Assembly (NCBI GenBank): GCA_027924025.1
Contig: AP026970.1
Location: forward strand, 2,130,501-2,194,500
DNA from: Comamonadaceae bacterium OS-4
GTDB lineage: Bacteria; Pseudomonadota; Gammaproteobacteria; Burkholderiales; Burkholderiaceae_C
Length of the DNA: 64,000 bases
Reading direction: 5' to 3'
This document shows, in pieces, positions 44,405-53,162 of the stretch. The position numbers and the translations under genes were made by a program. The notes under the pieces were generated by a model. The model was not told the origin of the DNA. It saw nothing but the letters and a program-made list of their open reading frames with translations, and did not search any database. Each line of letters opens with the position of its first letter. Position 1 is the first letter of the stretch.

Positions 44405-44497
44405 TGGCGGAAACGGAGGGATTCGAACCCTCGATGAGGCTCTACACCCCATACTCCCTTAGCAGGGGAGCACCTTCGGCCACTCGGTCACGTTTCC
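44405..44497 (-). tRNA. tRNA-Ser (anticodon GCU)
   Basis: 93 bases including the encoded CCA. The acceptor stem pairs GGAAACG with CGTTTCC. The anticodon loop CTGCTAA gives GCU for AGC/AGU serine codons. A long variable arm (serine class II) and a T loop GGTTCGAATCC are present. Confidence 0.96.
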
Positions 44498-44508
44498 TAG
44501 CAGCCAGA

Positions 44509-44514
44509 ATTATC
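44509..44514 (-). promoter_or_regulatory. Probable -10 element of tRNA-Ser
   Basis: GATAAT on the minus strand, 12 bases before the tRNA 5' end. No clear -35 at standard spacing was found. Confidence 0.4.
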
Positions 44515-44601
44515 GCATGAGTCTGGGCGCTTTTTCCCAAACTCGCGTACCTTCATCACAAAAGCTTGCCTGAGAGCCACATTTCATCGGCGCACAAGCA
44601 C

Positions 44602-45570
44602 CTATTCAATCTCTTTCAACCAGACCAACATGCTTCCCCGCCGCTGGACGTGGCCAGAGCCGACCTTCAAATGAATGCGATGGCCTCGCGTGGTGCAGGC
44701 CTTGATCTGCCGCAGCAGCTCAGATAGCTGTGCCGCTTGCGGTATCTCGCCATACCGCGTTTTAAGCCAATGGCGAATGACATTGGCTTGGCGCGCAGCA
44801 GACATCGCTTGCAAAGGCCGGATCAGCGGCAATTGCATCTCGGCGTACGCAACTTGGGTCCAATCGTCAGATGCCAGCTCCTCCAAAAGCGTGTTCGCTT
44901 GCGCAGCGTGTCGCGCACTGCGGGTGAAGGTGTCGCGGAACTGCGGAAACACCGTCTCCAGTGCCGGCATCACTTGGGCCCGGATGTGGTTGCGGGTGTA
45001 ACGGACATCCGCGTTGGTGGGGTCATCTACAAATGATTCGCCTTGCTGCGCCAGCCATGCGCGCAGTGTCTTGCCGGCCACCTGAAGCAACGGCCTGTGA
45101 AAATGCAAACCGCCCCGCTGCCAGTGGGCCGGCATTCCACTGAGGCCTGCCATACCCGCCCCGCGACTCAGCGCCAGCAGCATGGTCTCGACCTGGTCGT
45201 CCGCGTGCTGGGCCAGTGCTATCGATTGAATAGCATCTCCCGCACTCCTGGTGCTGGCTAGAGCCTCAAAAGCCTTGTACCGGGCGATGCGGGCAGCATC
45301 TTCAGGACTTTGACCCGGCGCCGGTTGAGCAGCTACCTTCACAATGTGCAAAGGCACAGCGAGGCGCGCACAGGTTTCTCGGCAATGCTGCTCAAATTCT
45401 TGTGCTGCACATTGCAGTCCATGATTCACATGAATTGCGACCACCTGCCCGGGCCACCGTGCTACACACGCCAACAGCAGCGCCGTGGAATCTGCGCCGC
45501 CGCTGTAGGCTACCCCCAAAGGCAATGCGGGCCCGAAGGCCCGCATTGCGTGTTCAAGCGACTGTGTCAT
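44602..45570 (-). CDS. tilS: tRNA(Ile)-lysidine synthase
   Basis: 322 residues, shorter than the 432 of E. coli TilS but a known compact length. The PP-loop SGGADSTALL is at about 24-33, HVNHGLQ at about 48, and ALAQHADDQVETMLL gives the second ATP block. It converts C34 of the AUA-reading tRNA-Ile to lysidine. The region coding for about residues 105-118 (upstream of AQHADDQ) contains a dispersed repeat at 45217. It lies 17 bases after accA on the same strand. Confidence 0.94.
   Translation of the reverse strand: MTQSLEHAMRAFGPALPLGVAYSGGADSTALLLACVARWPGQVVAIHVNHGLQCAAQEFEQHCRETCARLAVPLHIVKVAAQPAPGQSPEDAARIARYKAFEALASTRSAGDAIQSIALAQHADDQVETMLLALSRGAGMAGLSGMPAHWQRGGLHFHRPLLQVAGKTLRAWLAQQGESFVDDPTNADVRYTRNHIRAQVMPALETVFPQFRDTFTRSARHAAQANTLLEELASDDWTQVAYAEMQLPLIRPLQAMSAARQANVIRHWLKTRYGEIPQAAQLSELLRQIKACTTRGHRIHLKVGSGHVQRRGSMLVWLKEIE
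45217..45258 (+). repeat. Possible dispersed repeat member inside tilS
   Basis: TGCTATCGATTGAATAGC then ATCTCCCGCACTCCTGGTGC. The stem part fits well and the GC part is weaker. It lies in the surface segment before the conserved HxDDQ block. Confidence 0.35.
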
Positions 45571-45587
45571 GCAACACGGCCAGGCAT

Positions 45588-46565
45588 TTACTTCCCAGTG
45601 GCCTTGGTGTCGGTGAAACGGCCGTAGCTCTGGAGACGCTCGTAACGGCGATCCAGCAGCTCTTTGACCTTCAAGTCACTGATTTGGCGGTACGCATCTG
45701 CCAGCGCCCGCTTCAAGAAAGCGGCTGCCTGCTTGGTATCGCGGTGAGCGCCGCCCACCGGTTCATTCACAATTTTGTCCACCAAGCCCAATGCCTTGAG
45801 GCGATGGGCTGTGATGCCCAATGCGTCAGCGGCCTCTTGCGCTTTTTCAGAGGTTTTCCAGAGGATCGAGGCACATCCCTCAGGGCTGATCACCGAGTAC
45901 ACCGAGTACTGCAGCATGATGACCTGGTCGGCCACCGAAATCGCCAGTGCACCGCCTGAACCGCCCTCGCCGATGATGGTCGTGATGATCGGGACCTCGA
46001 GCTGCGCCATTTCAAAAATGTTGCGGCCAATCGCTTCGGACTGTCCGCGCTCCTCGGCATCAATGCCCGGATAGGCACCAGGTGTGTCGACGAAGGTGAA
46101 GACCGGGAGTTTGAATTTTTCCGCCAGCTTCATGAGGCGCAAAGCTTTGCGGTAGCCCTCGGGCTTGCTCATCCCGAAGTTGCGCAAGCCGCGCTCTTTG
46201 GTGTCACGCCCTTTTTGTTGGCCGACCACCATACATGGCGTGCCATTGAACCGGGCCAAGCCACCCACGATACTCAGATCGTCTGCGAAATGGCGGTCAC
46301 CATGGAGCTCCACGAAGTGGGTGAAGATTTCGCCCACATAGTCCAGGGTGTAGGGGCGCTCTGCATGGCGAGCGATTTTGGTGATCTGCCAAGGGGTCAG
46401 GTCACTGTAAATGTCTTTGGTCAGCTGCTGGCTTTTTTTGCTCAGCTGGTCAATTTCCGCAGAAATATCGACCGCGGACTCGTTTTGCACGTAGCGCAAC
46501 TCTTCAATCTTGCCTTCGAGCTCCGCAATGGGCTGCTCGAAATCGAGGAAAGTCTTTTTTGCCAA
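45588..46565 (-). CDS. accA: Acetyl-CoA carboxylase carboxyltransferase subunit alpha
   Basis: 325 residues from a TTG at 46565, chosen because AAGGAG lies seven bases upstream and homologues begin [12 protein letters not shown]. No ATG fits. [24 protein letters not shown] and [22 protein letters not shown] are signature blocks, and the [10 protein letters not shown] oxyanion loop is intact. With AccD it forms malonyl-CoA for fatty acid synthesis. A rare TTG start could limit translation. tilS follows. Confidence 0.96.
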   Translation of the reverse strand: MAKKTFLDFEQPIAELEGKIEELRYVQNESAVDISAEIDQLSKKSQQLTKDIYSDLTPWQITKIARHAERPYTLDYVGEIFTHFVELHGDRHFADDLSIVGGLARFNGTPCMVVGQQKGRDTKERGLRNFGMSKPEGYRKALRLMKLAEKFKLPVFTFVDTPGAYPGIDAEERGQSEAIGRNIFEMAQLEVPIITTIIGEGGSGGALAISVADQVIMLQYSVYSVISPEGCASILWKTSEKAQEAADALGITAHRLKALGLVDKIVNEPVGGAHRDTKQAAAFLKRALADAYRQISDLKVKELLDRRYERLQSYGRFTDTKATGK

Positions 46566-46610
46566 CGTTTTTCTCCTTCTTGCGGTACGGGCGCCCAAGC
46601 GCCCCACCCG

Positions 46611-47264
46611 TTAGTACGCGACCGGTAAGGGGTCGAGAGACCGCCAAATATACCAAGTTGCAACACTGCAATATGGCGCCCAGGCTGCCGCGACTTCGCG
46701 TGCATCACTGCGGCTCACCACATCACCCGAAAAATAGTTCTGGCTGATGCCAGTGATCAAACCGGCGTCATCCAACGGCAGCACATTCGGACGCATGAGG
46801 TGAAAAATCATGAACATCTCTGCCGTCCAGCGGCCTATGCCGCGTATGGATACCAACTCCGCGATGATTTCCTCATCGTCCATGCTGTCCCAATCTTTGA
46901 CGTGCAAGGCACCATTGTCAAAGTGCAAAGCCAGATCCACCAGATATTCGACCTTGCGGGCACTGAGGCCGGCGGCCCGCATGTCATCCACCTTGAGCTT
47001 CAGGACATTGGCGGGCGTGAGCTTCTTGGGCAGCAGGCTAAATCGGTCCCACACGGTTTGGGCGGCTTTCACCGAGATCTGCTGACCGATGATGCTGCGC
47101 GCCAAGGTCACAAAGGCGTCGCCCCGGGTTTGGAGGCACGCATCCCCGAACTGCGGAATCAGGCGCTTCATAACCCGATCCTTTTTCATCAGGTGTTTGC
47201 AAGCCTCTTCCCAAAAATAGGGGGTGATGACTGCTTCGGCAGTCGCAGGAATTGCAACCGCCAT
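46611..47264 (-). CDS. HhH-GPD DNA glycosylase (3-methyladenine type)
   Basis: 217 residues from the ATG at 47264, which overlaps the cysS stop by one base (TAATG). The helix-hairpin-helix and Gly/Pro-Asp motif is IRGIGRWTAEMFMIFHLMRPNVLPLDDAGL (about 145-174), with the catalytic Asp at the end. ARSIIGQQISVKAA is typical of AlkA/Mag relatives. It removes alkylated bases. No iron-sulfur cluster cysteines are present. Likely co-transcribed with cysS. Confidence 0.88.
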   Translation of the reverse strand: MAVAIPATAEAVITPYFWEEACKHLMKKDRVMKRLIPQFGDACLQTRGDAFVTLARSIIGQQISVKAAQTVWDRFSLLPKKLTPANVLKLKVDDMRAAGLSARKVEYLVDLALHFDNGALHVKDWDSMDDEEIIAELVSIRGIGRWTAEMFMIFHLMRPNVLPLDDAGLITGISQNYFSGDVVSRSDAREVAAAWAPYCSVATWYIWRSLDPLPVAY

Positions 47265-48640
47265 TACTCTGCCGCCTCCCAAGTCGTCCCTGCGGCGGAG
47301 TCCTTCAGCACAATGCCCTGGGCGAGCAGTTCCTTGCGGATCGTGTCTGCCAACGCAAAGTCCTTGGCGGCTTTAGCCGCGGCGCGCTCGGCGATTCGCT
47401 GCGCAATGGTCGCTTCGTCCAGCCCTGCTCCGGATTGCAAGTACGCTTTGGCGTCCGCTTGCAGCAGGCCGATACAGCCGCCCAAGGCCTTGAGGAGCGA
47501 AGCACTTTCCACCGAGCGTGTGCGGTTGACCTCGCCCGCCAGGTCGAAAAGCACGGCAATGGCTTCAGGAGTCCCGAAATCCTCGTCCATCGCAGCCTTG
47601 AAACGGGCCGCGAAGGGATTGGCCCAATCAATGGCCACGTCCAACGGTGCAGCGACCGTCAGCGCGGTGTAGAGGCGCTTGAGTGCCTGGCGGGCATCAT
47701 CCAGATGCGCATCGCTGTAGTTCAGGGCACTGCGGTAGTGGGCCCGCACGATGAAAAAGCGAACGGTTTCAGCGTCGTATTGCTTCAGGACGTCTCGGAT
47801 GGTGAAGAAATTTCCGAGCGACTTGCTCATTTTTTCGTTGTCGACCCGCACAAAGCCGTTGTGCATCCAAAACTGCGCCAGCGGCTGTCCGTGGGCGCCT
47901 TCGCTTTGGGCAATTTCATTTTCGTGGTGGGGGAACTGCAAGTCCGCGCCGCCACCGTGAATGTCAAAGGTCTTGCCCAAGGTGGCGCAGCTCATGGCCG
48001 AGCATTCAATATGCCAGCCGGGTCGGCCTGTACCAAAAGTACTCTCCCATTTCGCCTCAGGTGGCTCCTCGGGTTTGGCAGATTTCCAGAGCACAAAGTC
48101 CAGGGGGTCTTCTTTTCCGTCTTGAACCGCCACCCGCTCGCCGGCGCGCAGTTCATCCAAAGACTTGCCGGACAGCTTTCCGTAGCCTTCAAACTTGCGG
48201 ACGGAGTAATTCATGTCGCCATTGCCTGAGCGGTAAGCCAGGCCCTTGGCCTCCAGCTCGCCAATCAGCGACAGCATTTGCGGCACATATTCAGTGGCGC
48301 GCGGCTCCACCGAAGGCGCCTCGATGCGCAGCGCACCGATATCGGCATGCATGGCTTCGATCATTTCATCGGTCAACTGGCGGATTGTGATGCCGCGCTC
48401 CAGAGCACGCCGGATGATCTTGTCATCGATATCGGTGATGTTTCGCACATACGTCACCTTCAAATCGCTGGCCTTCAGCCACCGCTGAACCACGTCAAAA
48501 GCCATCATCATCCGCGCGTGGCCGATATGGCACAGGTCATAGATCGTCATGCCACAGACATACATGCGCACGTGACCGGGCTCAAGAGGAGTGAAGGGTT
48601 GCAACGAACGCGTAAGCGTGTTGAAAATGCGCAAACTCAT
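47264..48640 (-). CDS. cysS: Cysteinyl-tRNA synthetase
   Basis: 458 residues from the ATG at 48640 (homologues begin [11 protein letters not shown]). The class I signatures are CHIGHARM (HIGH) and EKMSKSLGN (KMSKS). Zinc ligands are the cysteine in YVCGMT, the cysteine in [10 protein letters not shown], and H and E in FPHHENE. It charges tRNA-Cys in the cytosol. The leader holds a hairpin at 48670-48708. The DNA glycosylase gene follows with one base of overlap. Confidence 0.97.
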   Translation of the reverse strand: MSLRIFNTLTRSLQPFTPLEPGHVRMYVCGMTIYDLCHIGHARMMMAFDVVQRWLKASDLKVTYVRNITDIDDKIIRRALERGITIRQLTDEMIEAMHADIGALRIEAPSVEPRATEYVPQMLSLIGELEAKGLAYRSGNGDMNYSVRKFEGYGKLSGKSLDELRAGERVAVQDGKEDPLDFVLWKSAKPEEPPEAKWESTFGTGRPGWHIECSAMSCATLGKTFDIHGGGADLQFPHHENEIAQSEGAHGQPLAQFWMHNGFVRVDNEKMSKSLGNFFTIRDVLKQYDAETVRFFIVRAHYRSALNYSDAHLDDARQALKRLYTALTVAAPLDVAIDWANPFAARFKAAMDEDFGTPEAIAVLFDLAGEVNRTRSVESASLLKALGGCIGLLQADAKAYLQSGAGLDEATIAQRIAERAAAKAAKDFALADTIRKELLAQGIVLKDSAAGTTWEAAE

Positions 48641-48660
48641 GGGTATCAAAAACCTGAACA

Positions 48661-48708
48661 CAAAAACAACGAGCCCGCTACGTCACAAAAAGACGCAAAG
48701 TGGGCTCG
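48661..48708 (-). promoter_or_regulatory. Hairpin with T-rich tail in the cysS leader (possible attenuator)
   Basis: Arms at 48670-48679 and 48699-48708 (CGAGCCCGCT and AGTGGGCTCG) enclose an inner CGTC/GACG stem. On the minus strand the tail is TTGTTTTTG, 20-30 bases before the cysS ATG. One pair is a C-A mismatch on the minus-strand RNA but a G-U wobble on the plus strand. Confidence 0.4.
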
Positions 48709-48827
48709 CAAACAATCAAATCGGGGGGAGATGTCCTCAGGGCTGCACGCTAACCCCTCGGCTACAATGCCCGCAGTATAAAGCCCTGCGCCGAGGGCGA
48801 CTCACCGAGCAAGTTTTCAAAGGCACT

Positions 48828-49904
48828 ATGAAGCAAGCCCCATCTCCGCTTTTTTCCGCAATCCGCTGGGTTGCTCTGGCCGCCACTTTGTCGTTTGGAG
48901 TGGCCCACGCCGACGACTACGCGGATGTTGCGCAGCTGGTGCGCAATGGAAAGCTCCCGGAGGCCATGGCCAAGGCGGACCAATACCTTGCAGCCAAGCC
49001 CCGTGATCCGCAAATGCGTTTCCTGAAGGGTGTGATCCAGCGTGATTCCGGCAAAAACACCGAGGCGATTGCGACCTTCACCCGGTTGACCGAAGACTAT
49101 CCCGAGCTACCGGAGCCGTACAACAACCTGGCGGTCTTGTACGCCGGCCAGAGCCAATTTGACAAGGCGCGCACGGCCCTTGAAATGGCGATACGCACCA
49201 ACCCCAGCTACACCACGGCCCACGAAAACTTGGGCGATGTCTATGCCAAGTTGGCCAGCCAAGCCTACGGAAAAGCATTGCAACTCGATGCGAACAACAC
49301 CGCAGTGCCGCCAAAGCTCGCTCTGATCCGTGAACTGTTTAATCCGGCCACCGCGAAAGGTCAGCGTCCGGCGTCAACACTGTCTGCGCCAACACCCGTG
49401 GTGCCGCCGCCTGTGGCAGCGCCGGCAAAGCCCGCGCCGGAGCCAGTGGCCAGCAAGCCTGCAGCGCCCGCTGTGCCGGCCTCTACCTCGACACCGGCGC
49501 AATCGCCTACAGCAGCGGTTGCCCCTGCAGCCCAACCCAAGGCTGAACCCGCATCTGGCTCCGATGCCCGCAAAGACGTGGAGACTGCCGTGCGCAACTG
49601 GGCGAAAGCATGGGCTGCCCGCGATATGAAAGGCTACTTTTCAGCCTACGGACGGGACTTTGATACACCAGGTGGTATGAAGCGGTCTGCTTGGGAAGAA
49701 GAGCGTCGCCAACGCATTACCGGAAAGTCAAAGATCTCCGTGGCAGTCAGCAACCTCAATATCACTGTCAACGGCTCGAAGGCGACTGCGAAATTTCGTC
49801 AAGACTACAAAGCCAACGAGCTGGCAGTGTCCAGCCGGAAAGTTCTGGAGCTCACCAAAACAGGGGATCGCTGGCTGATTGTTCGCGAATCTGTTGGCAA
49901 CTGA
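48828..49904 (+). CDS. Periplasmic TPR protein with C-terminal NTF2-like domain
   Basis: 358 residues from the ATG at 48828. A signal peptide ends GVAHADD. TPR units cover about 30-150 (PEPYNNLAVLYAGQSQFDKARTALEMAIRTNP is the clearest). A Pro/Ala linker (about 175-240) leads to an NTF2-like/DUF4440-type domain (VETAVRNWAKAWAARDMKGYFSAYGRDF to RWLIVRESVG). It is probably an envelope adaptor. The next gene carries a similar C-terminal domain and starts 22 bases later, suggesting joint function. Confidence 0.82.
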   Translation: MKQAPSPLFSAIRWVALAATLSFGVAHADDYADVAQLVRNGKLPEAMAKADQYLAAKPRDPQMRFLKGVIQRDSGKNTEAIATFTRLTEDYPELPEPYNNLAVLYAGQSQFDKARTALEMAIRTNPSYTTAHENLGDVYAKLASQAYGKALQLDANNTAVPPKLALIRELFNPATAKGQRPASTLSAPTPVVPPPVAAPAKPAPEPVASKPAAPAVPASTSTPAQSPTAAVAPAAQPKAEPASGSDARKDVETAVRNWAKAWAARDMKGYFSAYGRDFDTPGGMKRSAWEEERRQRITGKSKISVAVSNLNITVNGSKATAKFRQDYKANELAVSSRKVLELTKTGDRWLIVRESVGN

Positions 49905-49926
49905 GGCGGCGGAGCACTGTCGGAAC

Positions 49927-51222
49927 GTGTTCGATCGCCCTTTGCGCACATTGAAATCCAATGTGCCTCCTACCCGCGCCCTTCTTTTGAACCTCCTGGT
50001 GTTGGCTGCAGGGCTGGGTTTGAACCCCGACGATGCTTCGGCGAGTGCGCGCGAGACTATTCCGTCTCAAAAACCGGCAGTCAATGCAGCGTCGAACAGC
50101 CTTGCAAAGGGTGACTCTGGCGCGGCAGAAGCACGGTTGATTGAGGTCTACAGCCTCATCGGGCGGGGTGAAAACCGGTCAGCGCTGCTGAAAGCAGAGC
50201 GCCTCGCGGCCGACTTCCCCACCTTCCAGCTGGCACAACTGGTCTACGGAGACCTGCTGGCGTCACGGGTCCGGCAGGTGACCACGCTAGGAGACGTTCC
50301 ACCTGCGATGGCACAAGGCGCCAGCGAAGCGCTCAAGGAACTCCGTGAAGAATCCAATAAACGGGTGAAGGCCCTCAAAGAGCGGCCACCGGCAGGCATG
50401 GTTCCTGCGCAGTTTCTGCAACTCGCCCCGACCACGCGCCACGCGATTGCAGTCGATGCCTCCCGGTCTCGCCTGTACTTGTTTGAGAATTCAGGAAACG
50501 GCTTGACGCTGGTTGCGGACTATTACATTTCCGTCGGGAAAGCGGGAATCTCCAAGGCGGTAGAGGGTGACCAGAGAACGCCGCTGGGCGTGTACTACAT
50601 CACCAGCAATTTGGACCCCAAGACACTCAAAGACTTTTACGGCTCTGGTGCCCTCCCCATCAACTACCCGAATGTTTTGGATGCGAAGCGCGGGAAAACC
50701 GGCAGTGGCATTTGGCTGCATGGAACTCCGCCGACCCAATACGCCCGTGCCCCCCTCGCAACCGATGGCTGCATCGTCTTGGCAAATCCGGACTTGGAGC
50801 GCATCATCAAAACAGTGGCGATTCGGGCGACGCCCGTCGTCATAGCACCGCAACTGCAATGGGTGCCAGCAGTAAATGCAAAAAATGCGGCAAAGGGATT
50901 CGAAGGTGCCCTCCTCGCCTGGCGCAATGCGAAAACCGGCGGCAATGTACAGCAGGTGCTGAGCTTCTACACCCCAGACTTCAACAGCAACGGGAAAACG
51001 CTCCAGCAATGGACTCCTTTGTTGCGCGGAGAAATGGAAAAAATCAAGGGGAGAACGATCCAGCTGAAGGATGTTTCTTACCTGCACTGGATTGACAGCA
51101 ATGAGACCATGGTGACCACCTTCGGAGAGGTGGCCGAGGGATCCCGTATCGGCTGGACAAAGCGACAGTACTGGACCTATCAGAATGGCCAATGGAAAAT
51201 TTTTTACGAAGGAGTACTTTGA
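49927..51222 (+). CDS. YkuD (L,D-transpeptidase/carboxypeptidase) with C-terminal NTF2-like domain
   Basis: 431 residues from a GTG at 49927; no ATG is suitable and other TTG starts lie inside the previous gene. A signal peptide (about 1-35) is followed by a helical region, then the YkuD domain (about 175-320) with HGTPP and ATDGCIVL (catalytic C282; T replaces the usual S two residues before G). An NTF2-like domain ends the chain. This order matches Csd6 of Helicobacter and Pgp2 of Campylobacter, which trim peptidoglycan tetrapeptides as L,D-carboxypeptidases, so trimming is as likely as cross-linking. Confidence 0.87.
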   Translation: MFDRPLRTLKSNVPPTRALLLNLLVLAAGLGLNPDDASASARETIPSQKPAVNAASNSLAKGDSGAAEARLIEVYSLIGRGENRSALLKAERLAADFPTFQLAQLVYGDLLASRVRQVTTLGDVPPAMAQGASEALKELREESNKRVKALKERPPAGMVPAQFLQLAPTTRHAIAVDASRSRLYLFENSGNGLTLVADYYISVGKAGISKAVEGDQRTPLGVYYITSNLDPKTLKDFYGSGALPINYPNVLDAKRGKTGSGIWLHGTPPTQYARAPLATDGCIVLANPDLERIIKTVAIRATPVVIAPQLQWVPAVNAKNAAKGFEGALLAWRNAKTGGNVQQVLSFYTPDFNSNGKTLQQWTPLLRGEMEKIKGRTIQLKDVSYLHWIDSNETMVTTFGEVAEGSRIGWTKRQYWTYQNGQWKIFYEGVL

Positions 51223-51803
51223 TGCACATGTGGATTCAACAAGGAATCAAGGCCCTGACCGTTTGCACCGCCCTGCTCTTGCAACAAGCAGCTGTGGCGC
51301 AGAACCTTGCCCCTAAAGTCTTATTTCAAACGACCCAGGGCAATTTCACGGTGGAGGTCTATCCAGACAAGTCACCCAAGACGGTCGAGAATTTTCTGCG
51401 GTATGTGAAAGACAAGCACTACAACGGCACGGTCTTTCACCGCGTCATCCCCAATTTCATGGTGCAAGGCGGCGGCTTCACGCCCAATATGCAGCAAAAA
51501 ACGACCCGGGACCCGATTCCCCTCGAAGCAAACAACGGTTTGAAGAATGACCGGGGAACTATCGCGATGGCGCGCACTGCTAACCCGCAAAGCGCGACCG
51601 CGCAGTTCTTTATCAATGTGGTGGACAATCAAAACCTGAATGCACCTCGCCCTGATGGCCATGGCTATGCTGTTTTCGGCAAAGTCGTCCAGGGCATGGA
51701 TGTGATTGACAAAATTCGTGGTGTTCCGACCACCAATGCAGGCATGTACCAAGATGTGCCACAAACCCCCGTCGTTATCAACTCGGCCACTTTGGCCCCT
51801 TAA
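51222..51803 (+). CDS. ppiA: Periplasmic cyclophilin-type peptidyl-prolyl isomerase
   Basis: 193 residues. The ATG at 51222 overlaps the preceding stop (TGATG) and has GAAGGAG upstream. A signal peptide ends AAVAQN. The cyclophilin core has FHRVIPNFMVQGGGF and [10 protein letters not shown]. It catalyses prolyl isomerisation in the periplasm. The tight link to the YkuD gene suggests it folds envelope proteins made from this operon. The next gene, four bases away, is a cytosolic paralogue. Confidence 0.93.
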   Translation: MHMWIQQGIKALTVCTALLLQQAAVAQNLAPKVLFQTTQGNFTVEVYPDKSPKTVENFLRYVKDKHYNGTVFHRVIPNFMVQGGGFTPNMQQKTTRDPIPLEANNGLKNDRGTIAMARTANPQSATAQFFINVVDNQNLNAPRPDGHGYAVFGKVVQGMDVIDKIRGVPTTNAGMYQDVPQTPVVINSATLAP

Positions 51804-51806
51804 ATC

Positions 51807-52313
51807 ATGAGCAATCCTCAAGTCGAACTCCACATCACCGGCTACGGCGTTATCACCATCGAGCTGGACCAAGAGAAAGCCCCCAAGTCCAGCGCCAACT
51901 TTTTGGCGTATGTGAACAAAGGCCACTACAACAACACGATTTTCCACCGCGTGATTCCGGGCTTCATGATCCAGGGCGGCGGCATGGAGCCCGGAATGGC
52001 CCAGAAGCCAACCGACGCTCCTATCGAAAATGAAGCCAACAATGGCTTGAAAAATTCGACTTATACCCTGGCCATGGCGCGCACGGGCGACCCGCACTCT
52101 GCGACTGCACAGTTCTTTATCAACGTCGCTGATAACGGCTTCTTGAACCACACCGCACCCAGCATGCAAGGTTGGGGCTACGCGGTGTTCGGCAAAGTGA
52201 TCGCCGGCTCTGAAGTGGTTGACAAAATCAAGGCTGTCAAAACCGGCAAAAAAGGCTTCCATGATGACGTGCCCAAAGAAGACGTGATCATCGAAAAAGC
52301 CGTAGCGCTGTAA
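51807..52313 (+). CDS. ppiB: Cytoplasmic cyclophilin-type peptidyl-prolyl isomerase
   Basis: 168 residues with no signal peptide. The core [15 protein letters not shown] and [13 protein letters not shown] is intact. It is about 50 percent similar to the upstream protein by eye, so the pair looks like a tandem duplication with one copy exported. It is followed eight bases later by lpxH. Confidence 0.95.
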   Translation: MSNPQVELHITGYGVITIELDQEKAPKSSANFLAYVNKGHYNNTIFHRVIPGFMIQGGGMEPGMAQKPTDAPIENEANNGLKNSTYTLAMARTGDPHSATAQFFINVADNGFLNHTAPSMQGWGYAVFGKVIAGSEVVDKIKAVKTGKKGFHDDVPKEDVIIEKAVAL

Positions 52314-52321
52314 ATGGAACA

Positions 52322-53104
52322 ATGCCGGTGGAACTGATTGCACAGCCCCACTGGCGGCGGGTGGATTTCATCTCGGATCTCCACCTGCACTCCAGCGAGC
52401 CCCAAACACACGCAGTTTGGGCCCGCTATATGCGAGACACCAAGGCAGACGCACTCTTCATACTCGGCGATTTGTTCGAAGTCTGGGTGGGCGATGACAC
52501 CCTGACGGATGCCCAGAGTTTTGAGTCCGCCTGTGTATCGACTATCCGCAGCACCGCAGCGCGGATACCGGTGTATTGCATCGTCGGAAATCGCGATTTT
52601 TTGCTCAGCCAAGAATTCTCGGCCGCAGCGCAAGCCCAACTCTTGCCCGACCCTACTACGCTGACTTTCGCATCTCACCGGATTGTGTTGACCCATGGAG
52701 ACGCCTGGTGTGTGGATGATGTGGATTACCAGGCCTTTCGACGCACCGTAAGGTCCGCCGACTGGCAAGCCCACTTTCTGGAGCGTCCACTACCGGAACG
52801 CCGCTCCATCGCAAGCGACATCAGATCGCAGAGTGAAAAGAAGAAAGAAGTGGCCAGCTACGCAGATGTAGACCACACCGTAGCGCAAGAGGCGCTTGCT
52901 TCTGCCAACGCCACGCATCTCATCCATGGCCACACGCATAAACCCGCTACCCACGAACTGGAAAACGGGAGACAACGCTGGGTCCTGAGCGACTGGCATA
53001 TCCAGGGAAAAGCGACTGACAGAGCTGAGGTCCTGAGGCTAGAGCTGCAGCCGACGTCTGGATCGCTCATGTGGACCCGCCTCGCCCCACAAAACGCCTG
53101 CTGA
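52322..53104 (+). CDS. lpxH: UDP-2,3-diacylglucosamine diphosphatase
   Basis: 260 residues. Metallophosphoesterase blocks are in order: FISDLHLH, LGDLFEVWVGDD, VGNRDFLL, LTHGDAWC and HGHTHKPATH. It cleaves UDP-diacylglucosamine to lipid X in lipid A synthesis at the inner membrane surface. Last gene of the envelope cassette; the ppiB-lpxH order is common in Burkholderiales. Confidence 0.95.
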   Translation: MPVELIAQPHWRRVDFISDLHLHSSEPQTHAVWARYMRDTKADALFILGDLFEVWVGDDTLTDAQSFESACVSTIRSTAARIPVYCIVGNRDFLLSQEFSAAAQAQLLPDPTTLTFASHRIVLTHGDAWCVDDVDYQAFRRTVRSADWQAHFLERPLPERRSIASDIRSQSEKKKEVASYADVDHTVAQEALASANATHLIHGHTHKPATHELENGRQRWVLSDWHIQGKATDRAEVLRLELQPTSGSLMWTRLAPQNAC

Positions 53105-53123
53105 TCAGGCAGATTGAAAGCGT

Positions 53124-53155
53124 GCTCCGTGCCGCAGCGCTATGCGGCACGGAGC
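53124..53155. terminator. Hairpin between convergent lpxH and DUF349 genes
   Basis: Perfect 13-base arms GCTCCGTGCCGCA and TGCGGCACGGAGC with a six-base loop. There is no strong T tract on either side, so termination is inferred from position and stem strength. Confidence 0.65.
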
Positions 53156-53162
53156 TGTGTGT

